Shown here: piece by piece, positions 1 to 11,189 of the stretch
How positions within the stretch are numbered: the first letter of the stretch is position 1
Layout: each line of letters begins with the position of its first letter
Assembly: GCF_030272615.1 (NCBI RefSeq)
Contig: NC_081405.1
Location: 569,405,095-569,469,094, forward strand
Direction: 5' to 3'
DNA length: 64,000 nt
Source of the DNA: Cryptomeria japonica
Taxonomy: Eukaryota; Streptophyta; Pinopsida; Cupressales; Cupressaceae
Position numbers and translations under genes: made by a program
Notes under the pieces: model-generated
Databases searched by the model: none
What the model was told of the DNA's origin: nothing
The model's input: the letters and a program-made list of their open reading frames with translations, nothing else

Positions 1-362
1 TTCTAACTAATATCAACATGTATTTAAATAAAGCTTAACAAATGGTTGTTTTATTTGATGCGATAATTAAGCTAGATGTCCCATGCACTAACTAACTATA
101 TATATATATAGATATATATATATATATCCAATTGTATTTTTAAGACAAATAACATTTTCAAAATAATTTTACATTTCAACTTAGCTTCAATATGACAATC
201 AAAAGAAACCGACACAAACCAACCCAACCCACCCTTATCTCGTAAACTTACTAACTCAATCTAAAGTCCTAAAGCAAATACAAAATAAAGAACCGCAATA
301 GCTAACACCATATTATACCACTCACTCCTACTACTAAACCAGAAACAGCCTTTGTACACAAT
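1..362. repeat. Duplicated 3' flank of the UGT pseudogene
   Basis: This stretch aligns by eye with 39889-40254, the DNA downstream of the intact UGT. Shared landmarks include TGTCCCATGCACTAACTA near 77 and the run AAGACAAATAACATTTTCAAAATAA near 140. It contains a short TA microsatellite (about 97-127). No gene is seen. The match shows that the duplication covers flanking DNA as well as the coding region. Confidence 0.75.
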
Positions 363-1849
363 TTAGCGCAATCTTGATTGTTCTTCTCTCATCTTCAGCA
401 GCTTGCGCATTTCACTTGCAAACGTCTGGACATTCACTTTCGAAGACCCTCCCATCTTCAACAGCATTTCTGGCCATGTCCCTCAGCTTCTGCGCAGTCG
501 TTCGCATCTCTTTACCTTTGTCATCACTAAGCACGTGTCTCAAAATCTCCTTCACCTTTTCTTCGTCTGGAATCCCACCGAGATGTTCACACAACTGAAT
601 CCCCACACACCCATTTCTGCCAAAATTCTCATGTTAAAAATGTGATCTGCAAACATAGGCCATCCGGCTATGGGAACTCCGAGGCTTAAGCTCTCGAGCG
701 TAGAGTTCCAGCCGCAGTGGTTCATGAAGGTGCCCAGGGAAGCATGGAAAAGAATCAGGAGCTGTGGGGCCCAGCCCCATATGACCAGTCCTCGGTCCTT
801 TGTTCGCTCCAGAAAGCCCTCCGGAAGATACTCTGCGTTGCCTGAGCTCCCGGATTCAGTAATTCTGATAGCCCAAACAAAGGGCTGTTGGCTGCCTTCC
901 AGCCCTCTGGCCAAGGCCTTTATTTGTTCCTTAGAAAGGTTGATCACGCTCCCAAACGAAACGTACACAACCCATCTAGCGCTCTGAGAGTTCAGCCACC
1001 GGACAAGCTCATCTGCCGCGATGTCCGCTATTTTCCCACGCGTGCTAACCTTATTACCGGCTCCGCCGAAATAACTCATCGGAAGCAGGGGTCCTATAGC
1101 CCACACTGGTTTTCCCGTCAGGTTTCTCAGGTGCCGGAGATACTCAGACTCCAACTCCTCGAAAGTATTAAGTATCAATCCCGACCCGCCTTTACCAACG
1201 ATCTGTAACATGGGCAAAAGAATCTTGGTGATCGGATTCATCCGTCTACACTCCAGTAATCCTTGTTTATCTCATTGCTTTTGAATCTTAGGGGCCTGGG
1301 AAGATCCAAGCTCAACACAAGACAATCCTCCCCTTGTTTCTCCAACGCCCGCTGCATGATAGAGCGCGAGGCTGAGTTGGACCCGCTGACTCCAAAGGCT
1401 CCGCATGGATTAAACTCCACGCAAGAAATATGAAACTTTTCGGCGCTCTGTCGCGCCCATCCCATGAACGAATCGAACACAACACAGACTGGCGGCGCCG
1501 CTAGTCCCTGTTGTTCCATCCAAGCATCGAAGGGTTGTTGGAGCTTGTTGGCCAGCGCAAATATGCTGCCGTCGGACTCTGGGGGACAAACGTCGGAGCT
1601 TTCTCGGCCCTCTGGCAGGCCTTCCACATGTGGCGTAGGAAGGACTAGGAGGCGAAGATCGATACCGCAGTTTACAGCTTCGTCTACGAAGTCTTGCAGG
1701 CGGGGTACGTTGGCGGGCGTGGTGACATAGCTGATTGTTAGACCTTGGGACGCAACAAGCCTTGAGAGTTCCAACAAAGGAATGTAGTGGCCCAGCGCAG
1801 GAAACGGCAAGACCGCAACATGTGGGTTCTGGAGTCCGTCCATCGACAT
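363..1849 (-). pseudogene. UDP-glycosyltransferase pseudogene (family 1 GT), three frameshifts
   Basis: This is a close paralogue of the intact UGT at 40255-41733. The start (MSMDGLQ, 1849), the N-terminal acceptor half with catalytic His in GHYIP, the VFDSF Asp motif, and the PSPG box (WAPQ...FADH) are all present. Compared with the intact copy there are three small indels. One base is lost near 1241, which ends the first frame at a TGA overlapping a new ATG. Two bases (AC) are gained near 601-606. One base is gained near 450 in the C-terminal tail. The original stop survives as TAA at 363-365. Outside the indels the frame is open, and a short extra loop follows the inter-domain linker (SYFGGAG). 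The break is therefore recent, or some indels are assembly errors. If intact, it would transfer a sugar from UDP-sugar to a small lipophilic acceptor in the cytosol. Confidence 0.85.
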
Positions 1850-2190
1850 TCATAAAATAGAATGAAGATATCCAAGACAAGATCTTGATGACTCTTAGAT
1901 TTAAAAGTGTTAAAACATTTAGAGTTGACTGACATTCATTACATTTAATATGTTGCTTTGTGTGTGGTTTAAGACTGCTTCTTATCGACGTCCTGTCTAT
2001 CCTGCACGAATAGAATATAACAAATATTGATGCCTTTTTGTTTGTTTTTGTTCTCATGAGGAGAAATGGAATCAATCATGACGGGTATTGTCTATGCAGG
2101 GATGCTCCCTGACAAGACTGTTTTTACATTTATTATTTGAGTGTCATGCAGTAGATAAATATTTTGATTATTTGATAAATTGAGCTTCTA
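1850..2190 (-). repeat. UGT 5' flank, copy 1
   Basis: This is DNA immediately upstream of the UGT pseudogene start. It resembles 41734-41930, upstream of the intact UGT, and 3845-4098, which has no UGT body. Shared landmarks are a GTTTGTTTTTGTTCTC run, GGAATCAATCATGA, TTGTCTATGCAGGGA and GACAAGACTGTTTTT. It probably contains the old promoter, but no clear TATA box stands out. Confidence 0.65.
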
Positions 2191-2499
2191 TTTTTGTGAT
2201 ATGTAGGGGAGAGGGCTGAATAGTTGAGCACCCTAACTTCACAATTTTCAAAATCATATGTGGAAATTTCAAATCACTACCAATTTTTTAAAGCACCTTA
2301 CTTGACAAATCTTCTAGTTATAACTAAGGTTTCAGGGTCACATCATCAAATTTGATGCCACATCAGCATGCTTTTTGCCAAGGTATCCAAAAACAGCCTC
2401 AAAAAAGGTGAGACCAATGGTTGTGCAAAAGAGAGAGCCATAGTTGTGCAACTAATGTGGTATCACATGATTGGTTGCTTTTAACAACTATAGGTAGTC
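2191..2499. other. Intergenic DNA, nothing recognised
   Basis: AT-rich DNA with no open frame of note. It separates the UGT 5' flank from the first copy of the duplicated unit and has no counterpart that I found elsewhere in the window. Confidence 0.5.
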
Positions 2500-3620
2500 A
2501 TCATCAGCAATAAGAAGTTTAATCCAAAGCTTTCGGTGTCTATTGAACTCAATACCTTGAACCCCTAGTTTCCTAGCTATAGAATTAGTATACTAAGGTA
2601 AGCAATACTGCTCCATGAAACCATTAAGGCTGCACTATGTTTCCAAAAATGTAATATTTGATTAGTAGACAGCATCAAGAGATAGTGAAAAAGTATAGTT
2701 GTATCTATTTGTGATTTGTAGTAGCTGTGGTTTGATTTATTATTGGTTGTATCTGTATGGCTAGCAATAAGTGCAATTTTTTGAGAATTAATCACAAACA
2801 CATCAGTTTTAATGCTTGTGTTGGATGGTTGCAATTAATTGTGAAAGTTTGATAGTTAAATCTTTTAACTAACAATAATAACAGTTTGTTTCAAATTTGA
2901 TCATTAACATTTATTTCAATTAATTGTGTAGCCACACATTCTATATTTTAATTGTTAAAAAAACCATTCAATAACAATACTACTATCTTATGACACTAAT
3001 AAAAAAAAAAAAAACCATATTTCCAAATGATTGAACTATTATTGATAGATAATATGGTCCATGATGTAATGGAATACATTTTTAAATTTTAATACTTTTA
3101 ATTTGATAGGGACGTGCACAATTAATATTGCCTTAGGTAACTTGATTCAAAAGGGGTGGGTAACACGTAGGGCCACGTATAAGGCTACAAAATGTAGATT
3201 ATGAGCACTTGTTAGGGAGAAAGACTTGTTAAGCTCGGTAGAAGTGGAAGATCATAGTATCGATAAATATGTTGCCTATTTTGAAATTTTGGGCCTCTTT
3301 CCTTACGACCTGGAATCATTCGACAGATTTACATTTTGTGTTCTCTTTTTTCTTGTGAAGAGAGGTGGAATGACGGAGTTATTACGTAAGTTTTCTCCAT
3401 TCAAACGCGAGCCATGAAATTGTTAGCTTTATCACGTGGGTTGTTTTCATGTCAAATCGACGGTTTAAATCACTTCTCTCTTCCTACAAGCAAAATAAGG
3501 AATGAAGAGCGTGCTTTATAAAATGTGCTTTACAACATTTATTTTTTCCATGTGCTAGGGTGTTGAGTAGAATTCGGATCCTTCTCATTTACCTAGAGCT
3601 TAAATATAGTATCCTTCTCA
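2500..3620. repeat. Duplicated unit, copy A
   Basis: This is the first of four copies of a roughly 1.1-1.9 kb non-coding unit. Landmarks are GAATTAGTATACTAAG (2583), CTCCATGAAACCATTAA, AATTAATTGTGTAGCCACA, GATAGGGACGTGCACAA (3105) and GGGTAACACGTAGGGCCACG. The other copies are 17027-17950 continuing at 24643-25480, 37200-39070, and 41930-43345. Copy A lacks the small retrocopy insert seen in the last two. No gene is supported here, since short open frames are not conserved between copies. Confidence 0.75.
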
Positions 3621-3844
3621 CTTGCCTAGAGTCCAAATATAGTGAGCTTGGTGACTAAATATAGTAAGCTTGTTTGTTCAAGTTTGAAGTTTTTTTAATC
3701 AAAGTGAAGAATAGTATAAGTGTAGCATCTTAAATTGTACTTCCTTACAATTTTGTCTTTATTTGGGCTCTCATCGTGGCATTTGTGTCTCGAGGCTTGA
3801 TTAGAGCCCTGATTCTACTCACACCCATGCGCTAAGCTCAAAAT
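3621..3844. other. Intergenic DNA with an LTR-like start
   Basis: At 3722 the sequence TGTAGCATCTTAAATTGTAC resembles the start of the Tat LTR (TGTAGCGTCGTAAATTGTAC). It could be an old LTR scrap, but the resemblance soon fades, so this is only a suggestion. Confidence 0.3.
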
Positions 3845-4098
3845 AATATGAAGATCTCGATGGCTTATTGAGGACATCCTGTGTATCTATCACAAATAGA
3901 GTATAACATATCTTGATGGCTTTTTGTTTGTTTTTGTTCTCCTAAGGAGGAGTGGAATGAATCATGAATGGTATTGTCTATGCAGGGAGAAAAATGCTCC
4001 CTAATAAGACTGTTTTTATACTTATTAATCAAGTGTGTCACACGGTCGAGTTGACTACTTGATAAATTGGGCCTTTGTTTTTGTGGCATGTAATGATT
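3845..4098 (-). repeat. UGT 5' flank without a UGT (copy 3)
   Basis: This is a third copy of the DNA found just upstream of both UGT genes, with GAGTGGAATGAATCATGAATGG and ATTGTCTATGCAGGGAG. No UGT coding sequence adjoins it. Either a third UGT was lost or only its flank was duplicated. It ends exactly where the TIR-bounded block begins. Confidence 0.6.
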
Positions 4099-4150
4099 GG
4101 ATAACTGCACAAAGATGGTGGTAAAAAAGGGGGGGTATAAGTGGACACTT
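4099..4150 (+). repeat. Left terminal inverted repeat
   Basis: It contains TGCACAAAGATGGTGG followed by an A/G run and then AAGTGGACAC. It is the inverse of 16978-17022, with a few mismatches and a small indel in the G-run. Confidence 0.7.
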
Positions 4151-4966
4151 TTTTTATGAAATTAGGTGAAGCTGCAAGTGGAGGCAAAATTTGAAAGTCA
4201 TTCACTCAAGATATGAAGATAATCAAACAACAAATATTGTAGTACTCTGAATCTCGTTTCCAAACTACTAAACATTTTCAAAATTGGATAAGATTAAGGG
4301 GGTCGAATCCTTCGCGCATGAAAAATAGACCCTGATTTTTTCAGAAAAACATAACATAGTGTCTGACGTGTGCATCAAAAAAGTCATAGTTAGATTTAGT
4401 ATTTTGACAAATCGTTTGGCAGAAAGATAGTTAAGAGTGAGCACTAGAAGATGTATATTTTTTTGTAATTTTTTGTTGAGTATTTTGATTTTTATGATTT
4501 TTCCAATTGAGCATATCTTGAAAATTAGGTACCTGTTAATGCACGAAGCATAAGTTGCACTAAAAAAATCGAAAATGCAATTTTTTTTTTTAAATTGTAA
4601 AGAATCAAGTGCAATACAATAATATATAAAGTGTTTAAAATTTGGAAAGGTATATCAAAAGTTATTAAAAAAATGGTGCTTGTATGTCTATGAAAACTAT
4701 GGAGACACTAGTAAAAGAAATTCAATAATAATATGTTATTGTTGTTCAAATTTTAACAAAATTATATGGTTAGAAATCTTAGAAGATGGGTGAAAATATG
4801 GTGGCAATTTTAGAAATACCCACTTGATGAAGTGTAAACCTGATGATGACAAAGTCGAGAAACCAAGTTGATAAAATAAAACATGTCAAAAAGGAGGGAA
4901 ATGGAGGGAAATCAAACTTCCAAACCGTAGCTTTGTCATCCAGGCCTATTTCCAAGACTAAACAGT
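4151..4966. other. Left interior of the TIR block, no gene seen
   Basis: AT-rich DNA with no open frame of interest and no similarity that I can see to other parts of the window. Confidence 0.5.
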
Positions 4967-5107
4967 CAAAAGCGCGTACGGTGTACCTATGGTATAAAAA
5001 GGGCGTACGGGGTACTTTTGGTGTACAAAGCGTGTACGCTCTATCTTAACTATAAAAAGCGCATATGTGCTATTTTTACTGTAAATAGCGCATACGCACT
5101 TTTTATG
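4967..5107. repeat. Left palindromic GC-rich array
   Basis: Four or five degenerate units of about 30 bp carry near-palindromic cores such as AGCGCATATGTGCT and GCGTGTACGCTC, separated by AT-rich spacers like TATAAAAAG. The CpG-rich cores stand out from the AT-rich surroundings. The layout resembles the array at 16786-16925 near the other end of the block. Confidence 0.6.
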
Positions 5108-5119
5108 TTTAAATTTTGG

Positions 5120-5300
5120 GAGTGTATAGTATGATATTGTATATATAATACGTGTATATACATATAATATATAAATTATATAATAAAAAAAAATATAATA
5201 TATAATATTTATATATATATGTATATAATAATATATAATATTTATATATATGTATATATATAATATATTAAGTATATATACACACATATGTGTGTGTATG
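5120..5300. repeat. TA-rich low-complexity tract
   Basis: A long run of TATATA/ATAATA-type sequence ends in a short TG microsatellite (about 5280-5305). It is simple sequence, and the open frames through it are not genes. Confidence 0.85.
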
Positions 5301-5329
5301 TGTATTGTCCCCTCTCTCCCTCTCAAGCA

Positions 5330-5486
5330 CGTACAAGGTGCCTCTCTCTCTCCCTCTCCCTCTCCCTCTCCCTCTTTCTCTCTCTCTCTCTCCCTCCCTC
5401 CCTCTCCCTCACTCCCCCTCTCTCTCCCTCTCCCCCTCTCTCTCTCAGTCTCTCTCCCTCTCTCCCCTTCTCCCTTCCTCCATACC

Positions 5487-5517
<31 letters not shown>

Positions 5518-5520
5518 CAA
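5330..5520. repeat. CT-rich microsatellite tract
   Basis: Nearly pure pyrimidine on the plus strand (CTCTCTCCCTC repeats). It gives long Ser/Leu/Pro frames on one strand and Arg/Glu frames on the other, and none of these are genes. Confidence 0.9.
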
Positions 5521-5696
5521 TATATCTTCTTTTTGTTTGCATATAGATGAGGTGATAAGAAGATTGACAAGGTGGTCAGTTTTTATTTTTATTTTTAAAG
5601 AAGATAGGATATAAAGTAGAATGTTTGAAGAAGATGAACGTATTGGTTTCTTTGGATCATGTGGATGTATTGGTTGGATAATCTTTATCGGTTGTA

Positions 5697-7035
5697 TGGT
5701 GTACTAAGGGGTCATATGGTGTATTATGACCCCTGAAGACTCCATATGACCCCTTAGGTGTTGTTATGGTTCATATGGTGTCCCGAGGGGTCATATGGTG
5801 TTCTATGATCCCTTAGGACACCATATGACCCCTTAGGACTCCATATGGTGTCATTATAGGTCGTATGTTGTCCTAAAGGGTCATATGGTGTTCTATGACC
5901 CCTTAAGACACCATATGATCCCTTAGGTATCATTAGAGGTCATATTGTTTCCTAAGAGGTCATATGGTGTCCTATGACCCCTTAGGATACCATATGGTCC
6001 CTTGAGACACCATACGACCCATAACGACACCATATGGTGTCCTAAGGGTTATAGGATTCCATATGACCCCTTAGGATACCATACGACCCATAAAAACACC
6101 ATGCGGTGTCCTAAAGGGTCATATGGTGTTCTATGATCCCTTAGGACACTATTTGGTGTCATTATAGGTCTTATGGTGTGCTAAGGGATCATATAGTGTC
6201 TTATGACCCCTTAGATGTTGTTAGGGGTTATATTGTGATCTAAGGGTCATATGGTGTCCTATGACCCCTTAGGACACCATAAGGTGTCGTTATGTGTTTT
6301 ATGGTATCCTATGACCCCTGGGATGCCTTATGACCCCTTAGGACATCATATGGTGTCGTTAGGGGTCATATGGTGTCCTAAGGGGTCATATGGTCTCCTG
6401 TGACCCTTTAGGACACCATTTGACCCCTTAGGACTCCGTATGGTGTTGGTATGGGTTGTATGGTGTCTTAAGAGGTCATATAGTGTTCTATGACCCCTTA
6501 GGACACCATTTGGTGTCATTATGGGTCGTATGGTGTGCTAAGGGGTCATATGGTGTCTTATGACCCCTTAGGATTCCATATGACCTCTTATGTGTCGTTA
6601 TGGGTCATATGGTGTCCTAAGGAGTCATATGGTGTCCTATGACCCCTTAGAACACATGCATGGATCCCTAGGATACCATATGACCCCTAAGAATACCATA
6701 TGACATGAAAAACCACAAAATGGTGTCCTCCAAGTTCAGGTTCTCCTACAACCCCTTAGGACACCATTTGACCTCTTAGGACTCCATATGGTGTCATTAT
6801 GGGTCGTATGGTGTCCTAAGAGGTCATATAGTGTTCTATAACCACTTAGGATACCATTTGGTGTCATTATGAGTTGTATGGTGTGCTAAGGGATCATATG
6901 GTATCCTATGACCCCTTAGGACTCCATATGACCTCTTATGTGTTGTTATGGGTCATATGGTGTCCTATGACCCCTTGGGACACATGCATGGATCCCTAGG
7001 ATACCATATGACACCTAAGAATACTGTATGACCCT
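5697..7035. repeat. Minisatellite of alternating inverted units
   Basis: The 20-mer GGTCATATGGTGTCCTAAGG and its exact reverse complement CCTTAGGACACCATATGACC recur dozens of times with small changes over about 1.3 kb, in both orientations. CATATG and CCTNAGG palindromes lie within the units. Adjacent units face each other, so the tract could fold into many hairpins in either strand. There is no coding potential. Confidence 0.85.
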
Positions 7036-7290
7036 ACAGAGGGAGAGAGGGGGAGGAGAGGGAAGAAATGGGAGAGAGATACACCTAAGAGAGGAGGAGA
7101 GGGAGATAGAGAGATAGAGACTGAGAGGGAGAGACAAGAGATAAATGAGAGAGAGAGGGGGGGAGACAGAGATAGAGAAAGGGAAAGGGAGGGGCAGAGA
7201 GATATGGAGAGAGAGAGGGAAATAGAGGGAGAGATAAAGAGACACAGAGAAGGAGACTTAGAGAGAGAGAGAGAGAGAGAGAGAGGTGGA
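7036..7290. repeat. GA-rich tract, left of the copia insertion
   Basis: Purine-rich simple sequence (GAGAGAGGGAGA) that continues at 15487-16520. The copia element splits what was one tract. Confidence 0.9.
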
Positions 7291-10024
7291 TGTTGGTATT
7301 TTGGATATGTTGATATGGTTTTGTCATTGTTGTCAACACCTATTAACACTTATCAACTCTGGCACTTTGGAGAATTGACAATGTTCACCAACAAGCAAGT
7401 GACTTATGCACAGTCACCGGTATCTAGTACACCGATAGGATATATTGCTCACCGGCACTTGGAATGACATTGAAAACACTTGGTTATGTCGAAGACATCG
7501 TTTGGACACTTTGTCTTGGATATTTGTTCACTGATATATTCGTATTTGCATATTTGTTGTTACAGGAAAATAGGTCCAGAATAAGCACCGACATGCTTAT
7601 CTATTCCAGATTAGCACGACACACTTTGGAGATTATTTTGTTGTTATTGTAAATACATTAAACCGACATGTTGAATCGGATATTGCATCAGTTATTGATT
7701 TACTTGTAATTGATTTTATTGTAATATCTTTTAGAGCCGACCTACTAAAACTGGTCTTAGGTTATGGTATATGTAGCGTCGTAAATTGTACGCACTTGCT
7801 AGGGTGGTACAATTTCACACCTAGTTTAGCACCCGCCTTGGCGCATTTTGCATTTTGCATTGCTTTTTCCCTTTAGCACTTAATTAATTAAATTAATTAG
7901 GTCTAAGGTTCTATTTTATCATCTTCCACATCATAAAGTTGGGCCCTTTCATTAAAGTGTGCCCCTTTCATTGTATTCCTCCAATACATCATTTAATCAA
8001 AAACCCTAATTAGGTCCTATTTTGAACTTGGGGGCTTGATTTCAGGGGTCAAAACATCTCGAAATCAGCTGTAACTTCGGGATTCTCTCTAAAATCATCA
8101 TATCCGACGACCCTGAAAATTTGGTGAAAAGTTGCCGGGACCATGGCGCCCGGAGTGCACATGGTCCTGGACATTTTTCCCGAAATTTTAGGAGCGCGAT
8201 CCAATCATAAAATAAAGCTTAACCCCAAGAAATTGGTGGGAGATTCAATCTCTAGGTCGGCCAAAAGTTGAAATTAAGACCTAGGGTTTCATATATAAGA
8301 GCTCTCTTTCTTCATTTGAAAGGATCCAAATTTTTTGGTTTCAAGGACCTTCTATGTAGCGAAAGAGCAGATCTTTGAAGACTTCAACAACATTCAACAT
8401 CCATCCATCAAGCATCTACCAATTTCATTCATCCATTTAGGGCTTTGAAGACATTGAAGAGCAATAAGGGATCACCGACTGAAGATTGGCTTGTACCCCT
8501 CCCTTGGGGTTGGGTATGATTTCATGTTGTTTTCATGTCTTTGCATAAGCTTCATCATATCATTTGTATTCATGCTTTATATCACTTTGCATCTTGATGT
8601 GGAGCATTTTACATTATCATTTACAAGCAATTAGGGTTTACTTTCTAGGTTGCTCTAGGTTGCTCTAGCTTGCTTTACTTGCATTTTAGGATCTTGCACA
8701 CACACAAGGTCTGCACACACAACTTTTACTATACAAATTGGCTATTCGTGGAGGTGGAAATCACCAAAGCGGGGGTTTGACTAAGGCAAAACCCTATATA
8801 GCCACCCACCATACCTTTTCAGATATAAGTGTAGGTTTCGGAATTCGGACGACGCCGCAAGTTACAAATCCGGGAGAAGCAGACGAAAACCGAGCAACAC
8901 ACCAAATTTCAGAACAGAAAGCTAAGACAGGGGCATGGGGCGCCTTGGTCCTGCCAAGACAAGGGCGCTGGGCACCCTGGTCCTTCTATCAGACAGCAAT
9001 TTTCAGCATTTTTGATAGCTTTTCAAGTTGCAAAACAGCAGTTTCCAGAGCAGTTTCAGGGGCAGAATCAGGACAGTGGCACCCACGCCCCCGTCCCAAA
9101 CATTTTCACTTAGATTTTGACTTTAGGTATGCATTTTCATTCTTGTCTTATTCTTGTGTTTATAGCTTTCTATAGTTTAAGTTCAATTCTGCAATCTTGT
9201 TATTAGTTCATACTTGCACTTTGGGGTTAGGGATTGAATTTGCATCATTTTATCTTTCAATTACAACAAAGGAATATAAATCCTAATAGGTAGCCCGTGG
9301 CTCTCTCTTCCACAAAAAGAAGTAGCCAATTGTGTGATACCTCTAGGCTCTTTCGTATTCCACAAATGTTTGATTGAAAGTGAGATTAGGGCATGTTTGC
9401 TTAGTGTCACTTTTTCCCCCACACAGTATATACATGTAAGATCTTATTTGTAAGATCAATAGGTGATTGGGAAAAGGAATTGTAAGAAGGTATATCCAAG
9501 AATAAGAAGAGCTATACATGCAGACATCATTTTAAGGTGAAGCAAGGTTTTTGTGAAGGCATATCCGAACTACACCTTTACTAAATCCAACATATGAAGA
9601 TGCTATTTGGAGCAGTACGTCATTATTGGATTTAACCATCCAATTGTAGTCAGTGTGACTCCTATTTGTGTTTGAGCAGTGAGCTCTAGGCGCTTGGCCT
9701 TTCTACATGTGCAGACACCATTTGTATACACATACTATCTGCATTAGTATCATCTGATTATGGTTAAAGTTTCCCACCATGGTTTTTCCCCTTACAGGGT
9801 TTTCACGTACAAATATTGGTGTCATATGTTATGGATGTTATTGTCTTTCTGTTTCATGCATTAATCTTTATCGGTACTATAATTAACTGATAAACTGTCT
9901 ACTGGCATAAAGTTTGGTTTATCGGTATTAAGTATTAAGGTTGGTTAAGTTGTTTTTGGTTTGAATTTATTTGACAACTGATTCACCCCCCCCCGCCCCT
10001 CTCAGTTATCTCTGGGACATAACA
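7291..10024 (+). repeat. 5' LTR of the copia element, interrupted
   Basis: LTR sequence lies at 7291-7771 and 9431-10024, with the Tat-like solo LTR between. It aligns with 14483-15486. It keeps a segment of about 45-50 bp near 9590-9640 that is missing in the 3' LTR. The two LTRs have diverged visibly, so the insertion is old. Confidence 0.9.
7772..9425 (+). mobile_element. Solo LTR of the Tat-like Ty3/gypsy family
   Basis: It begins TGTAGCGTCGTAAATTG and ends TTTCCCCCACACA. These are the termini of the LTRs of the full element at 44207-57164, but in the opposite orientation. GTATA flanks it on both sides (7767-7771 and 9426-9430). The copia 3' LTR shows the uninterrupted site. No internal sequence remains, so recombination between two LTRs is the simplest origin. 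Divergence from the full element's LTRs looks like roughly 10% by eye, so this copy belongs to an older wave or subfamily. The 145-aa frame at 8738-9175 is inside the LTR and is not treated as a gene. Confidence 0.93.
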
Positions 10025-10026
10025 AT

Positions 10027-10038
10027 TGGTATTAGAGC
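10027..10038 (+). other. Primer binding site (initiator Met-tRNA type)
   Basis: TGGTATTAGAGC lies two bases after the 5' LTR. It matches the complement of the plant initiator Met-tRNA 3' end with one change, as is usual for Ty1/copia elements. Confidence 0.8.
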
Positions 10039-10081
10039 TGAGTCCTCTTTTTGCAGAAGTTTAACAGCTTGAGGAGATCTA

Positions 10082-10984
10082 ATGTCTACTAACTATTTTA
10101 GGAAGGACAATCCTAAACTTGATGGAACCAACTATGGCATATGGAAGATCAGAATGGAGACAAATCTAAATTGCATGGGAAAGGACATCTGGGATGTTAC
10201 AAAGAATGGCTATATTGCTCCTACTCAAAGTCAGCCCAATCCAACTACCTTAGGAAAAGATGAGGAAAATTATTGCAAAGCAAGGGAAGCACTTTTGAGC
10301 ACATTATCAGATCAGCAAATCATGGGATTATCAGATAGGTTTACTACTAAAGTTATTTGGGATCATTTGGAAACATTGAATGAAGGAGATTCCACAGTCA
10401 AAATTGCAAAACTTGAAAGCTTCTGGGTCAGATATGAAAATCTGAAAATGGAAGAAGATGAAAGAATATTTGCTTTTATGGAAAGAGTAAATAAAATTGT
10501 TTTGGGTATTAAATGTTGTGGAGGAACCTTAAGTGAAGATGAAATTATTTCAAAATTTTTAAGAGGATTGCCATCGACATATTAAATTAAAGTTACTACT
10601 ATAAATGAGTTAAGAACAATGCCTAATACATCAGTAACTAGGGACACATTGATTGAAAAAAAATTAGCTTTTGAAATTGAGGAATTTGGTCCTGTTGCTA
10701 CTATAAAGATAGATTTAGCTTTTAAGGCATCAACATCATTTGTACCATCATTTGACAAATCTGATTGGAAATCTTTTTATGCAAGATAACTTGAGGAAAT
10801 AAGGAGAGAAAATGAAGAACTTGAAGAACTTGAAACACTATTTGCAAGGAAAATGCCTAGAGGTCTAGCTGGAAGCAAGTATGAAGGTAAAGCACCCTTT
10901 AAATGTTTTAACTATAATAAGATTGGGCATATGGATTCAATATTCCTTGATAGACATGCTAGATTAAGAGAAGAAGCTAGAAGA
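10082..10984 (+). pseudogene. copia gag remnant (UBN2-type gag)
   Basis: The open part (10082-10585) reads as a copia gag: a start like LDGTNYGIWKIRME, then the ALSTLSDQ and VKIAKLESFW region typical of UBN2 gag proteins. It stops at a TAA at 10583. Recognisable sequence continues to about 10984, including a nucleocapsid-like knuckle near 10897 (CFNYNKIGHMD) in which the second and last Cys of the usual CCHC are replaced. Gag would package the element RNA, but this copy is broken. Confidence 0.85.
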
Positions 10985-11189
10985 ACATACAAGCCTAACC
11001 TTGAATATTAGAGATATAGATTTAAGAAGAATAAAGATAAATCTTGTAATCTTGCTGATGAAGGAGTCATTGATGGTTTTGATGAGGATCCAACAAACAA
11101 TGGATGGGTTTTTGTTGCTATAACAAAAGATCAACCGGCACCTATTGTTCAACCGATACAGCAGGCCCTGGCAACTAAAGTTGAAGTTA

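Noticed and set aside
1238-1241. ATGA overlap of two frames, like translational coupling in bacteria
   Set aside because: It results from a one-base loss compared with the intact paralogue. This is a nuclear plant gene without such coupling.
5250-5614. Overlapping Ser/Leu/Pro-rich and Arg/Glu-rich open frames
   Set aside because: They are translations of a CT/GA microsatellite in several frames, with no conserved sequence or start context.
5697-7035. CRISPR-like array
   Set aside because: The units occur in both orientations with no unique spacers of constant length, and the context is a plant genome.
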